The translations under genes were made by a program, and so were the position numbers. The notes beneath the pieces are model-generated. The model was given only the letters and a program-made list of their open reading frames with translations. It was not told the DNA's origin and made no database searches. Below, one piece after another: positions 52,977-61,540 of a DNA stretch of 64,000 nt (within the stretch, counting starts at the first letter, position 1; every line of letters begins with the position of its first letter). Origin of the DNA: Nocardia jiangxiensis NBRC 101359 (lineage in GTDB: Bacteria > Actinomycetota > Actinomycetes > Mycobacteriales > Mycobacteriaceae); assembly GCF_000308615.1 (NCBI RefSeq), contig NZ_BAGB01000076.1, forward strand, positions 248,001-312,000, given 5' to 3'.

Positions 52977-53729
52977 ATGGCCGAACGAGTTGCCGTAGTT
53001 ACCGGAGCCGCCCGGGGGATCGGCGCGGCCGTCGCCAGACGGCTGGCCGCGGACGGATTGGCCGTCGGCGTCCTGGATCTGGATGCCGCGCACTGCGCCG
53101 ACACCGTGCAGGCGATCACCGAGGCCGGTGGCAAGGCCGTGGCGCTGGGCGCGGACGTGTCGAACGAGGAGTCGGTGGCCGCGGCCGTCGAGCAGCTGGC
53201 CGGATCGCTCGGCGCGCCGACCGTCGTGGTGAACAACGCCGGAATCCTGCGGGACAACCTGCTGTTCAAGATGTCCGTGCAGGATTGGGACTCGGTCCTG
53301 GGCGTCCATCTGCGGGGTGCGTTCCTGATGACCCGCGCGGTGCAGAAGTACATGGTCGAGGCCAAGTGGGGCCGGGTGGTCAGCCTGTCCAGCACCTCGG
53401 CGCTGGGCAACCGCGGCCAGGCCAACTACTCCGCGGCCAAGGCCGGTATGCAGGGCTTCACCAAAACCCTCGCCATCGAACTGGGCAAATTCGGCGTCAC
53501 CGCCAACGCCATCGCACCGGGCTTCATCGCCACCGATATGACCGCGGCCACCGCGGCCCGCGTCGGCGTGGACTTCGAGGACTTCCAGAAGGCCGCCGCG
53601 GCCCAGATCCCGGTACAGCGCGTCGGCCGCCCCGAGGACATCGCGCACACCGCCTCGTTCCTGGTCAGCGAGGGCGCGGGCTTCGTCTCGGGCCAGGTCA
53701 TCTACGTCGCGGGCGGGCCCACCAACTAA
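52977..53729 (+). CDS. 3-oxoacyl-ACP reductase FabG-like SDR
   Basis: A 250-residue SDR. VAVVTGAARGIGAAVARRLA (about 5-24), NNAGILRDNLLFKM (about 89), the catalytic Ser (VSLSSTSALGNRGQ) and YSAAKAGMQGFTKTLA, and a NAIAPGFIATDM stretch match FabG and acetoacetyl-CoA reductases. It would reduce a 3-oxoacyl thioester with NADPH. The RBS GGAGG is 5-9 bases before the ATG at 52977. No other lipid gene is beside it, and a strong terminator follows, so it is probably a stand-alone transcript. Confidence 0.88.
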   Translation: MAERVAVVTGAARGIGAAVARRLAADGLAVGVLDLDAAHCADTVQAITEAGGKAVALGADVSNEESVAAAVEQLAGSLGAPTVVVNNAGILRDNLLFKMSVQDWDSVLGVHLRGAFLMTRAVQKYMVEAKWGRVVSLSSTSALGNRGQANYSAAKAGMQGFTKTLAIELGKFGVTANAIAPGFIATDMTAATAARVGVDFEDFQKAAAAQIPVQRVGRPEDIAHTASFLVSEGAGFVSGQVIYVAGGPTN

Positions 53730-53790
53730 CCCTCGCAGGTCGCTACGATTTCGAATCCGGCTGTACTCGAACGGATTTCGCATCGGTCGT

Positions 53791-53829
53791 CGGGTATGCG
53801 GGTGGTGTGTCCGACACCCCGCATACCCG
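53791..53829 (+). terminator. Terminator hairpin after the FabG-like gene
   Basis: Perfect 12-base arms CGGGTATGCGGG (53791-53802) and CCCGCATACCCG (53818-53829), with further inner pairing GTGT-CCG-ACAC (53807-53817). It lies 62 bases after the stop and also marks the start limit of the next operon. Confidence 0.85.
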
Positions 53830-53896
53830 CCGCGACAGCATGCGCCGACCGCCTGCCGGGAAACGGTCCCGCGGTGGCGCGGGTAGGTTCGCGGTT

Positions 53897-54763
53897 ATGA
53901 GGCGGCGGGCGGTTCGGCGGGGGCTGATGAGTTACGGGCTGTTGTTGCCCAGCTTGGTGGGGGTCGGGTGTTTTCTGGTGTTGCCGATCCTGGTGGTGGG
54001 TTGGCTCAGTGTGCACAGTTGGAATCTGTTGGGGCCCATGCGATTCGTGGGGCTGCGGAACTGGCGCGCGGTGCTGGGGGATCCGGCGTTCGGGCATTCG
54101 CTGCTGGTGACATCGGTGCTGGCGGCGATCGTGGTGCCGGTGCAGACCGTCCTGGGTTTCGCCGTCGCTGTGCCGCTGGCACGGCGACGCGGCGGGACGG
54201 CGTTCCGGGTGGTGTTCGCATTGCCGTGGATGTGTGCGCCGGTCGCGGTGGGTGTGGTGTGGCAGTGGATGTTCGCGCCGACCGGCGGGGCGATCGACGC
54301 CGCACTGGGCAGCCGGATCGAATGGCTGTCCGATCCGGTGCTGGCGCTGCCATCGGTTGCGGCGGTGAGCATCTGGTCGAATTTCGGCTACGTGGCGCTG
54401 TTCTTCGTCGCCGGGATCCGGGCGATCCCGCCGGAGATCCTGGACGCCGGTGCGCTGGACGGGGCGAGCGGCTGGCGGCGCACGCGCTGGCTGGTGTTGC
54501 CGCTGTTGCGCCCCACCATGTTCTTCGTGCTGGTCACCGGTGTGCTGACCACATTCCAGACCTTCGATACGGTGTACGCGCTGACCAGGGGCGGGCCCGG
54601 GAATCGCACGGATGTGGTCGCCATGCGAATCTTCGACGAGGCGTTCGTCGCCGCGCGGCCGGGACGTGCCGCGGTGATGGCGCTGGTGGTGTTCGCGGTG
54701 ATGTTCGCGATCACCGTTCTGCAGCATCGCTACTTCCGGAATCGGACGGTCCATGAGTACTGA
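53897..54763 (+). CDS. uspA: Carbohydrate ABC transporter permease (UspA-like)
   Basis: A 288-residue permease with six predicted helices of the MalF type (first GLLLPSLVGVGCFLVLPILV). The coupling-loop motif is DAGALDGASGWRRTRWLVLP. Start ATG 53897 is chosen because it lies after the terminator hairpin; ATG 53840 is possible. It overlaps the second permease by 11 bases. The order permease, permease, binding protein with no ATPase matches mycobacterial UspABC, a transporter of amino-sugar derivatives, but I base that on order only. Confidence 0.83.
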   Translation: MRRRAVRRGLMSYGLLLPSLVGVGCFLVLPILVVGWLSVHSWNLLGPMRFVGLRNWRAVLGDPAFGHSLLVTSVLAAIVVPVQTVLGFAVAVPLARRRGGTAFRVVFALPWMCAPVAVGVVWQWMFAPTGGAIDAALGSRIEWLSDPVLALPSVAAVSIWSNFGYVALFFVAGIRAIPPEILDAGALDGASGWRRTRWLVLPLLRPTMFFVLVTGVLTTFQTFDTVYALTRGGPGNRTDVVAMRIFDEAFVAARPGRAAVMALVVFAVMFAITVLQHRYFRNRTVHEY

Positions 54764-55631
54764 ATCGATCGGAACCTCCGCCGACACGCGATCTTTCGCG
54801 AAGCCGCCGAAGTTCCGTGCGCGGCTACGCGGTGTCGCGGTCTATCTGCTGCTGTTCGCCGGGGCCCTGCTGACCGTCGCACCGCTGGTGCTCAGCGCCC
54901 TGACCGCGGTGAAAACCCCGGAGCAGTTCGCCACCGGTTCGCCACTGGCCCTGCCGAATCCGGTGACCGGGGCGAATTTCACGACGGTCCTGAGCGGGGG
55001 CCTGGGCCGGGCCGTCCTGGTGACCGCCCTGATGACGGCGTTCATCACCGGCGCCCAGCTGATCACCTCGATCCTGGCGGCATACGCGTTCGCGCGCACC
55101 GCATTCCCCGGACGCGACATCCTGTTCTGGATCTACCTCGGCACCATGATGGTGCCCTCGATGGTCACCCTGATCCCGCTGTACCTGATGTTCGCGAAGC
55201 TCGGCCGGCTCAATACGTTCTGGGCGTTGATACTTCCGTTCGTGTTCGCCTCGCCGTATGCGATATTCCTGCTGCGCCAGTACTTCCGGTCCATCCCGGA
55301 GGAACTGCTGGGCGCGGCGCGGCTCGACGGCGCGAACACCCTGGACATCCTGGTTCACGTGATGGTGCCGATGAGCCGGCCCATCCTGGCCACGCTGACG
55401 CTGATCACCGTTGTCACACAGTGGAACAGCTTCATGTGGCCGCTGGTGGCCAGCAGCGGCGACACCTGGCAGGTGCTGACCGTCTCGACCGCGACGCTGC
55501 AGACCCGGTACAACGCGCAATGGACCCTCGTGATGGCCGCGACGACGTTGGCGATCGTGCCGCTGGTCCTGTTGTTCGTGGCATTCCAACGCCAGGTGCT
55601 GCGATCGATCACCACGACGGGCCTGAAATGA
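54753..55631 (+). CDS. uspB: Carbohydrate ABC transporter permease (UspB-like)
   Basis: A 292-residue permease with six predicted helices of the MalG type, with the EAA coupling loop as LLGAARLDGANTLDILVHVM about residues 187-206. It overlaps the first permease at the 5' end by 11 bases and its stop overlaps the binding-protein start by four. The pair would form the heterodimeric membrane channel of a carbohydrate importer. The ATPase must come from elsewhere in the genome, such as an MsiK/UgpC-type shared protein. Confidence 0.85.
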   Translation: MSTESIGTSADTRSFAKPPKFRARLRGVAVYLLLFAGALLTVAPLVLSALTAVKTPEQFATGSPLALPNPVTGANFTTVLSGGLGRAVLVTALMTAFITGAQLITSILAAYAFARTAFPGRDILFWIYLGTMMVPSMVTLIPLYLMFAKLGRLNTFWALILPFVFASPYAIFLLRQYFRSIPEELLGAARLDGANTLDILVHVMVPMSRPILATLTLITVVTQWNSFMWPLVASSGDTWQVLTVSTATLQTRYNAQWTLVMAATTLAIVPLVLLFVAFQRQVLRSITTTGLK

Positions 55632-56923
55632 GTACCGCGACAGCAAGATCCTTGAAGACGTCGACCCGGGTGCTCCTGGCCGTCGCGTTGAGCGCGGTGT
55701 TGCTGATCGCCGCGGCGCTGTGGCTCGGGCGCACCGGCGACGGCTCGGGGCGCACGGTCCTGCGGATGCGGATCTGGGACGAGAGTTTCGTGCCCGCCTA
55801 TCGGGCATCGCTCGATGCGTTCCAGCGCGCGAATCCGGATGTCGAGGTGCGGATCACGCTGGTGCCGTGGGCTTCCTATCAGCAGAAACTGCGTCTGGAT
55901 GTGGCCGGGAACACCGCGGACGACGTGTTCTGGACCAATACGTTCGAGGATTACGCGGATTCGGGCCGGCTGCTGGATATCGGCGCGCTGCTGGGTCCGG
56001 ATGCCGTGCGGGCCTGGGACCCGTCCGCGGTCACGCAGTACAGCCGCGACGGAAAGCTCTGGGCGGTACCGCAATTCGTGGACGGCGGGACGGCGGTCTA
56101 CTACAACCACGCACTGCTGGACGCCGCTCACATCGACCCCGTCGCACTGTCGGGATTGCGCTGGGGAGGCGAGGCGGACACCTTCGCACCGGTACTGCAC
56201 CGGCTCGCCGCCGTCGCACCGTGGGCGTACAACGCCGCCAACGACTTTCAATCGATCGAACTGCCGTTCCTGGGCTCGGCCGGTGGGCGTCTGCAGGGAC
56301 CGGACGACCGATTCGTCTTCGACAGCCCGCAGGGCAATCAGGCGTTCGGCTACCTGGTCCGCCTGATCGCCGATCGGCTCGCCCCCTCGGCGGCCGATAC
56401 CGACACCAATACCGATTTCACCAGAAATGCCTTCCTGCAAGGGAAGTTGGCGCTGTTCCAATCCGGCACCTACAACCTGGCCACGATCGCGCAGCAGGCG
56501 AAGTTCCCGTGGGGCGTCGCGATGATCCCGGCCGGACCGGCCGGACGGGTCAGCACCGACAACGCGATCGGCCTCGCGGGCAGTGCGGCGACCCGTCATC
56601 CGGCGGCCGTGCGCCGCCTGCTGGCCTGGCTCGGCAGCGCCGAGGGGAACCGCTACCTGGCCGTCTCCGGCGCGACCATCCCGGCGGTCGTCGCCGATCA
56701 GCAGATCTATCGGGATTACTGGGCGCACAAGGGGATCGATGTCTCCCCGTTCTTCGACGTACTCGACGGGCCGCGCATCTCGGCAGGTAGCGGGGCGGGA
56801 TTCCCGGCGGCCAACGACATCATCACCCCGATCCTGTCGGAGATGTATCTCGGCCGCACACCCGTCCCCGAAGCCCTCCGCCGGGCCGCAGCAGCCGGTA
56901 ATGCCGCCATGAGTGATCGATGA
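55628..56923 (+). CDS. uspC: Extracellular carbohydrate-binding protein (UspC-like)
   Basis: A 431-residue substrate-binding protein of the family-1 solute-binding type. A hydrophobic N-terminal anchor (RVLLAVALSAVLLIAAALWL) has no lipobox cysteine, so it may be tethered by an uncleaved helix instead of lipid. Downstream, LDAFQRANPDVEVRITLVPW (about 61), WAVPQFVDGGTAVYYN and a C-terminal FFDVLDGPRISAGSGAGFPA follow the family layout. ATGA overlap with the permease gene. It should deliver a sugar or amino-sugar substrate to the permeases; the ligand is not known. Confidence 0.85.
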   Translation: MSTATARSLKTSTRVLLAVALSAVLLIAAALWLGRTGDGSGRTVLRMRIWDESFVPAYRASLDAFQRANPDVEVRITLVPWASYQQKLRLDVAGNTADDVFWTNTFEDYADSGRLLDIGALLGPDAVRAWDPSAVTQYSRDGKLWAVPQFVDGGTAVYYNHALLDAAHIDPVALSGLRWGGEADTFAPVLHRLAAVAPWAYNAANDFQSIELPFLGSAGGRLQGPDDRFVFDSPQGNQAFGYLVRLIADRLAPSAADTDTNTDFTRNAFLQGKLALFQSGTYNLATIAQQAKFPWGVAMIPAGPAGRVSTDNAIGLAGSAATRHPAAVRRLLAWLGSAEGNRYLAVSGATIPAVVADQQIYRDYWAHKGIDVSPFFDVLDGPRISAGSGAGFPAANDIITPILSEMYLGRTPVPEALRRAAAAGNAAMSDR

Positions 56924-56938
56924 CGTTTCCGCGGCCGA

Positions 56939-57880
56939 TCAGATTCCGGTGATGTCCACCAGCGGAGTACGCGGTCCGAACTTGGGCTTGCGGGCCTGGC
57001 CGGAGATCTCCAGCAGCCGCACGGCCCGATAGCGGTGCGGGCGAAGGGGTTCGAGGTAGTCGACCATGGTCTCGTCGTCGATGGGACGGCCCAGCAGCGT
57101 CCAGCCGACGATCGCGGCGAGGTGGAAATCGCCGACCGACAGGGCATCCGGGTCGCCCAGCGCGCGCTGGGCGATCTCCGCGGCGGTCCACACGCCGATG
57201 CCCGGGACCAGTTGCAGCCGCTCGGCGGCGGCCGCGGGATCGAGGTCGGCGGCCTGTTCGAGTTTGTCGGCCATCCGCGCGGCCAGCACGATCGTCTTCG
57301 AACGCTGTGGATCCACGTTCGCGCGGTGATACTCCCAGGACGGGATGTGCCGCCAGGTGTGCGCGTCGGGCGGGACCCGCATCGGTTTCGGCGTCGGGCC
57401 CGGTGCGGAGTCGCCGAACTTCCACACCAGTCGCCGCCACGAGGCACGCGCGGAGACGGTGTGCACCCGCTGTTCGAGCACCGCCGGAGCGAGCGCCTCG
57501 AAGATCAGCCCGGTGCGCAGCATCCGCAGGCCGGGGAAGCGGCGGTGCGCCTCGACGATCTTGGGATGCGTCGGGGTGAAGTCACTGAGGTCCTCGTCGA
57601 GGCACAGCATGTGTGGCAGCCGCTCGACGAACTCGGCCGCGCCCGGACCCCAGGCCCGTGCCGCCACCGCCCGCGGCCCTGCCTGGGTGAGCCGGTAGGT
57701 GACCGGTCCGGTGGGCATGCGCGAGGCGTGCCAGTGCGCACCGTCCCGGGTGGTCGTATGGCAGGGATCGCTTCCGCCGCGACGCAGCGGCGCGAGGGTG
57801 CCGGCCAGATCGATCGGCAGTTCGGCGCTCACCGTGCGCTGCGCGTCGACCCTCGATTCCACCGGAACATTGTGCGCCAT
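56939..57880 (-). CDS. DNA-3-methyladenine glycosylase family protein (AlkA/HhH-GPD)
   Basis: A 313-residue HhH-GPD glycosylase-like protein. The helix-hairpin-helix LQLVPGIGVWTAAEIAQRAL (about 229-248) is followed by the conserved aspartate in DALSVGDFHLAAIVG. These enzymes remove alkylated bases from DNA for repair. ATG 57880 (MAHNVPVESRVDAQ) is used; the open frame continues upstream but with no ribosome site. It converges on uspC with 15 bases between stops. Confidence 0.87.
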   Translation of the reverse strand: MAHNVPVESRVDAQRTVSAELPIDLAGTLAPLRRGGSDPCHTTTRDGAHWHASRMPTGPVTYRLTQAGPRAVAARAWGPGAAEFVERLPHMLCLDEDLSDFTPTHPKIVEAHRRFPGLRMLRTGLIFEALAPAVLEQRVHTVSARASWRRLVWKFGDSAPGPTPKPMRVPPDAHTWRHIPSWEYHRANVDPQRSKTIVLAARMADKLEQAADLDPAAAAERLQLVPGIGVWTAAEIAQRALGDPDALSVGDFHLAAIVGWTLLGRPIDDETMVDYLEPLRPHRYRAVRLLEISGQARKPKFGPRTPLVDITGI

Positions 57881-58090
57881 CCCGGGAAACCGATCGCATG
57901 CACCCGGCCCGATTCCAGTGACCTGCATCACCCGACAATTCGGGAAAGCCGATTTCAGACCCGGTGAGCCGGTCACGGGAACCGCCGGACTGTAACGCGA
58001 CTGTCATAGAGTGCGATTTCCGATCGGATTCATCGAGCTACCGATTCCCATTGCGGCAATCGGTCGGCATTTCGCGTAAGGGAGGCTCTA

Positions 58091-58195
58091 ATGCTCACAA
58101 CCATTCTGAATCAGCTGCTGACCATCTGGGGTGGAATCTTCGCCGGCAGCTCCGGTTACCAGATCGCACCGGGCTCGCTGCCGTTCGGGAGCTGA
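58091..58195 (+). CDS. Small hydrophobic peptide, 34 residues
   Basis: A complete small reading frame, ATG 58091 to TGA 58195, with an excellent ribosome site (GGGAGG, 6 bases before the ATG). The product starts MLTTILNQLLTIWGGIFAGS and has one short hydrophobic helix, then a Ser/Gly/Pro-rich end. It has its own upstream region and a terminator directly after it. I know no named family. It is too short for normal annotation but has every sign of being translated. Confidence 0.7.
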   Translation: MLTTILNQLLTIWGGIFAGSSGYQIAPGSLPFGS

Positions 58196-58204
58196 GCCGT
58201 CACC

Positions 58205-58236
58205 GTGCGCACCCGTGACCGAGGACGGGTGCGCAC
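58205..58236. terminator. Terminator hairpin after the small peptide gene
   Basis: Perfect 12-base arms GTGCGCACCCGT (58205-58216) and ACGGGTGCGCAC (58225-58236) with an 8-base loop, 10 bases after the stop and 12 bases before the stop of the convergent oxidoreductase. It could serve both. Confidence 0.85.
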
Positions 58237-58248
58237 CACCGTTGATCA

Positions 58249-61020
58249 TCAGCGGTCGAGCAGGAATTGCGCGAGGTGGACCGCGGACCTATCGGCCAAC
58301 TGGCCGGCCTGGGTGCGACAGGAGAAGCCGTCCGCGAGGAACTCCGCGTCGACGTCCTTGCGCAGTGCGGGCAGTAATCCGTTCTCGGCTACCGCGACCG
58401 ATATGTCGTAATGGCCGTACTGCATGCCGAAATTACCAGCAAGTCCACAGCATCCGGCGACTTCGGTCACCGTGGCGCCCGTTCTCCGGAGAATTTCGCG
58501 ATCCGCGGCATATCCCGTCATCGCATGGTGATGACAATGCGGTTGCACCAGAACCGTATGCCCGCTGCGATCCGGCGGACGCCAGGCGGGATCCTCGGCG
58601 AGGAATTCCGCCAGGGTTCGCACCGCCCGCGCGGTCCGTTCGGCCCGGGGATCATCCGGTAGCAGGGCGGGCAGATCCGAACGAAGCGCGGCGGTGCAGG
58701 AGGGTTCGAGCCCGATCACCACGCCGCCCGCGCGAACATGGTCGTCCAAGGCGCTGAGCGTGGCCCGTAGTCGTGTGCGTGCGCCGTCGAGCTGTCCGGT
58801 GCTGATCCAGGTGAGCCCGCAGCACACCCGGCGTTCGGGGATGCGCACTCGATGTCCCAGCGATTCGACGAGTTCGACTGCCGCCCAGGCGATCTCGGGA
58901 TCAAAGGCATCGGTGAAGCTGTCGATCCACAGCATCACCCCCGGGTCGTCATCGGGCACCCGCGCACCACGTCGCTCGGCCCACATGCGGCGAAAACTCT
59001 TGTCCGCCAACGACGGGACCGCGCGTCTGGGATCCATACCGGCGGCACGGAAGCCCACCCGGCGCAGCGGCGCGAATCCGGCGACGGCATTGAACACCCG
59101 GGGCATGCGCACCCCCAGGGCCAGCCAGCGCGGCAACCAGCCCAGCGCGTAGTGATCGATCGGCCGGAGCCTGCGCCGATAGCGGCGGTACAGGGTCTCG
59201 GACTTGTAGGTGGCCATATCGACCCCGGCCGGACAGTCCGCATCACAGGCCTTGCAGGACAGGCACAGATCCAGTGATTCGGCGACCGCGTTCGAACGCC
59301 AGTCCAGCGCTCCTCGCACGACCTCCTGCAGGACGCGGGCGCGCCCGCGGGTGCTGTCCTTTTCGTCGGCGGTCGCCAGATAGGACGGGCACATGAAACC
59401 TCCCGTCGCCCGGGTGTCCGCGCGGCACTTGCCGATCCCGACGCAGCGGTGCACGGCCGTGCCGATGTCGCCGTCGGCGGGGAAGGCGAATCCGCCCGCG
59501 GACGGCATCGCGCGCAGTCCCGCGAGACGCAGATCCGCGTCGATCGGGCTGGGGCGCACCAGAACTCCCGGATTGAGTACGTCATCGGGGTCGAACAGCG
59601 CCTTGAATCCGGCGAATGCGTCCAGCGCAGCCGGAGAGTACATGCGCGACAACAATTCCGAGCGGGCGCGGCCGTCACCGTGTTCTCCCGACAGCGAGCC
59701 GCCGTGCTCGACGACCTGATCGGCGGCATCGGTGAGGAAGGCCCGGAACCGCTGCGGCGCATCGGCTATCGGCAGATCCAGCCGGACGTGGATACAGCCG
59801 TCGCCGAGATGGCCGTAGAGCAATCCGTCCACCTCGTGCGTGCGCATCAACTCCTCGAAATCCCGCAGGTAGGCGCCGAGATTCGCGGGCGGCACCGCGG
59901 CGTCCTCCCAGCCGGGCCAGGCGGGGTGACCGTCGGCGGTGCGCCCGGCCAGGCCCGCGCCGTCGGCACGGATCCGCCACAAGCCCGCTGCCACAGCGGA
60001 ATCGGTGACGATGCGGCTGTCGATCGCGTGCGCGGTCCGGCACAGCACGGCCGCCCGGTCGTGCGCCTCGTCGGCGGTGTCGCCCGCACATTCGACGAAC
60101 AGCCAGGCCCGGCCCTCGGGAAGTTCGGGAACCGTGCCGCGATGGGCGCGCACGACGTCCACGAGCCGGGCATCGATACCCTCCACGGCGATCGGATCGA
60201 CCGCGGTGACCGTCGCGACATCATCTGCCGCCGTGGGCATATCGGGATATCCGAGCACCACCAGGACGGTTGCCCGAGGCACCGGGACCAGCGTCACCGA
60301 CGCCTCCAGCAGCAGGCCGCAGGTGCCCTCGGTGCCGACGAACGCGCGCGCGGCGGAGGGATCACGTTCGGGCAGCAGATGTTCCAGGCCGTAGCCCGAG
60401 GCCTGCCGCTCGAAGCGCCCCAGTTCGGTGCGGATCACCGCGAGCCGGGCTCGGGCGAATTCGTCCAGGCCGGGTACCGCGGACAGTCCCGCGCCGAGGG
60501 TTCGCTCGGTTCCGGTGCCGTCGAGTATCCGCAGCTCACGCACGGAATCCGAGGTCCGGCCCCAGGCCATCGCATGCGGCCCGCACGCGTTGTTCCCGAT
60601 CATTCCGCCCAGGGTGCAGCGATTCTGCGTGGACGGGTCCGGCCCGAAGCGCAATCCGGACGCCCCGGCCCGGCGCTGCAACGTCCCGAGCACGACTCCG
60701 GGTTGCACTCGGGCACAAGATTTTTCGGTATCGATCTCGAGGATCGCGGACATATGCCTGCTGAAGTCGAGTATCAGACCGGCGCCGATCGCATTGCCCG
60801 CCACCGACGTTCCCGCACCGCGCGCGGTCACCGGAACCCCGCGGTCCCGCGCCGCCGTCAGCACCGCGGCCACATCCGCATCACCGCGTGGAAAGACCAC
60901 CGCCGCGGGCGGCACCCGGTAGTTCGAGGCATCCGAGGCGTATTCCGCACGCCGCCGCTCACCGGCGTCGACCTCGCCGTCGATCCTGCTCTCCAGCGCC
61001 CGCAGCCACGAATCGGTCAT
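58249..61020 (-). CDS. FAD-linked oxidase and Fe-S reductase (YdiJ/Dld2-like)
   Basis: A 923-residue fusion. The N-terminal half has the PCMH-type FAD domain (GVPVTARGAGTSVAGNAIGA, about 60-80; TLGGMIGNNACGP) and the FAD-oxidase C-terminal region (GHLGDGCIHVRLD, GEHGDGRARSELL). The C-terminal half carries Fe-S motifs CVGIGKCRADTRATGGFMCPSY and CLSCKACDADCPAGVD, then two CCG domains (RVCCGLTW, EVAGCCGLAGNFGM) for a heterodisulfide-reductase-like centre. It probably oxidises a D-2-hydroxyacid such as D-2-hydroxyglutarate or lactate. Transcribed alone, convergent with the small peptide gene. Confidence 0.92.
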   Translation of the reverse strand: MTDSWLRALESRIDGEVDAGERRRAEYASDASNYRVPPAAVVFPRGDADVAAVLTAARDRGVPVTARGAGTSVAGNAIGAGLILDFSRHMSAILEIDTEKSCARVQPGVVLGTLQRRAGASGLRFGPDPSTQNRCTLGGMIGNNACGPHAMAWGRTSDSVRELRILDGTGTERTLGAGLSAVPGLDEFARARLAVIRTELGRFERQASGYGLEHLLPERDPSAARAFVGTEGTCGLLLEASVTLVPVPRATVLVVLGYPDMPTAADDVATVTAVDPIAVEGIDARLVDVVRAHRGTVPELPEGRAWLFVECAGDTADEAHDRAAVLCRTAHAIDSRIVTDSAVAAGLWRIRADGAGLAGRTADGHPAWPGWEDAAVPPANLGAYLRDFEELMRTHEVDGLLYGHLGDGCIHVRLDLPIADAPQRFRAFLTDAADQVVEHGGSLSGEHGDGRARSELLSRMYSPAALDAFAGFKALFDPDDVLNPGVLVRPSPIDADLRLAGLRAMPSAGGFAFPADGDIGTAVHRCVGIGKCRADTRATGGFMCPSYLATADEKDSTRGRARVLQEVVRGALDWRSNAVAESLDLCLSCKACDADCPAGVDMATYKSETLYRRYRRRLRPIDHYALGWLPRWLALGVRMPRVFNAVAGFAPLRRVGFRAAGMDPRRAVPSLADKSFRRMWAERRGARVPDDDPGVMLWIDSFTDAFDPEIAWAAVELVESLGHRVRIPERRVCCGLTWISTGQLDGARTRLRATLSALDDHVRAGGVVIGLEPSCTAALRSDLPALLPDDPRAERTARAVRTLAEFLAEDPAWRPPDRSGHTVLVQPHCHHHAMTGYAADREILRRTGATVTEVAGCCGLAGNFGMQYGHYDISVAVAENGLLPALRKDVDAEFLADGFSCRTQAGQLADRSAVHLAQFLLDR

Positions 61021-61116
61021 GGAATCAGCCTATGCGGGGTCGGTGCGCGACTCCGACCTGCGGCGCGCACGTCCCACCGCCGGGTGCACATCCACATCCG
61101 GCGTACCGTCGAACGG

Positions 61117-61503
61117 GTGCAGATCTCCACCGAGCGCATCCTGATGATCGGCCTCCACCCCAATGCGCTCGATTACAGCAAACTCCCGGACCTGGACGAG
61201 GCCACCCTGACCGCGCGCATCGAGGCCGGTAACGCGGCCCTGCGCGCTGCCGGATTCGACGCGGTGTCCTGCCAGATCCCCGCCGACCCCGCGCAGGCCG
61301 AGACCCGAATCCGCGAACACCTCGCCGACGGCCCGTTCGGCCTGGTCATGATCGGCGCGGGTATCCGCGCCAACGTCAGCTACACGCTGCTGTTCGAGCA
61401 GATCGTCAACGTGGTCACCGAAGTGGCTCCCGGTATCCGTTTCTGTTTCAACACCTCGCCGGAGAACACCGTCGACACCCTCCGCCGTTGGGTGACGCCG
61501 TAG
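61117..61503 (+). CDS. Conserved actinobacterial protein of unknown function
   Basis: A protein of 128 residues from GTG 61117 (or 119 from ATG 61144). MIGLHPNALDYSKLPDLDEA and LVMIGAGIRANVSYTLLFEQ are conserved stretches in actinobacterial homologues I recall without a named family; the alternating hydrophobic pattern suggests a small alpha/beta fold. No active site is visible. It is divergent from the FAD oxidase and followed by a terminator hairpin. Confidence 0.7.
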   Translation: MQISTERILMIGLHPNALDYSKLPDLDEATLTARIEAGNAALRAAGFDAVSCQIPADPAQAETRIREHLADGPFGLVMIGAGIRANVSYTLLFEQIVNVVTEVAPGIRFCFNTSPENTVDTLRRWVTP

Positions 61504-61528
61504 CAGCGGCGAGGAGAAAGCCGCTGCT
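61502..61528. terminator. Terminator hairpin
   Basis: Perfect 9-base arms AGCAGCGGC (61502-61510) and GCCGCTGCT (61520-61528) around a 9-base loop. The 5' arm begins in the stop codon of the gene ending at 61503, and the convergent MDR gene ends at 61541. Confidence 0.78.
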
Positions 61529-61540
61529 GCCGGTGCCCGC

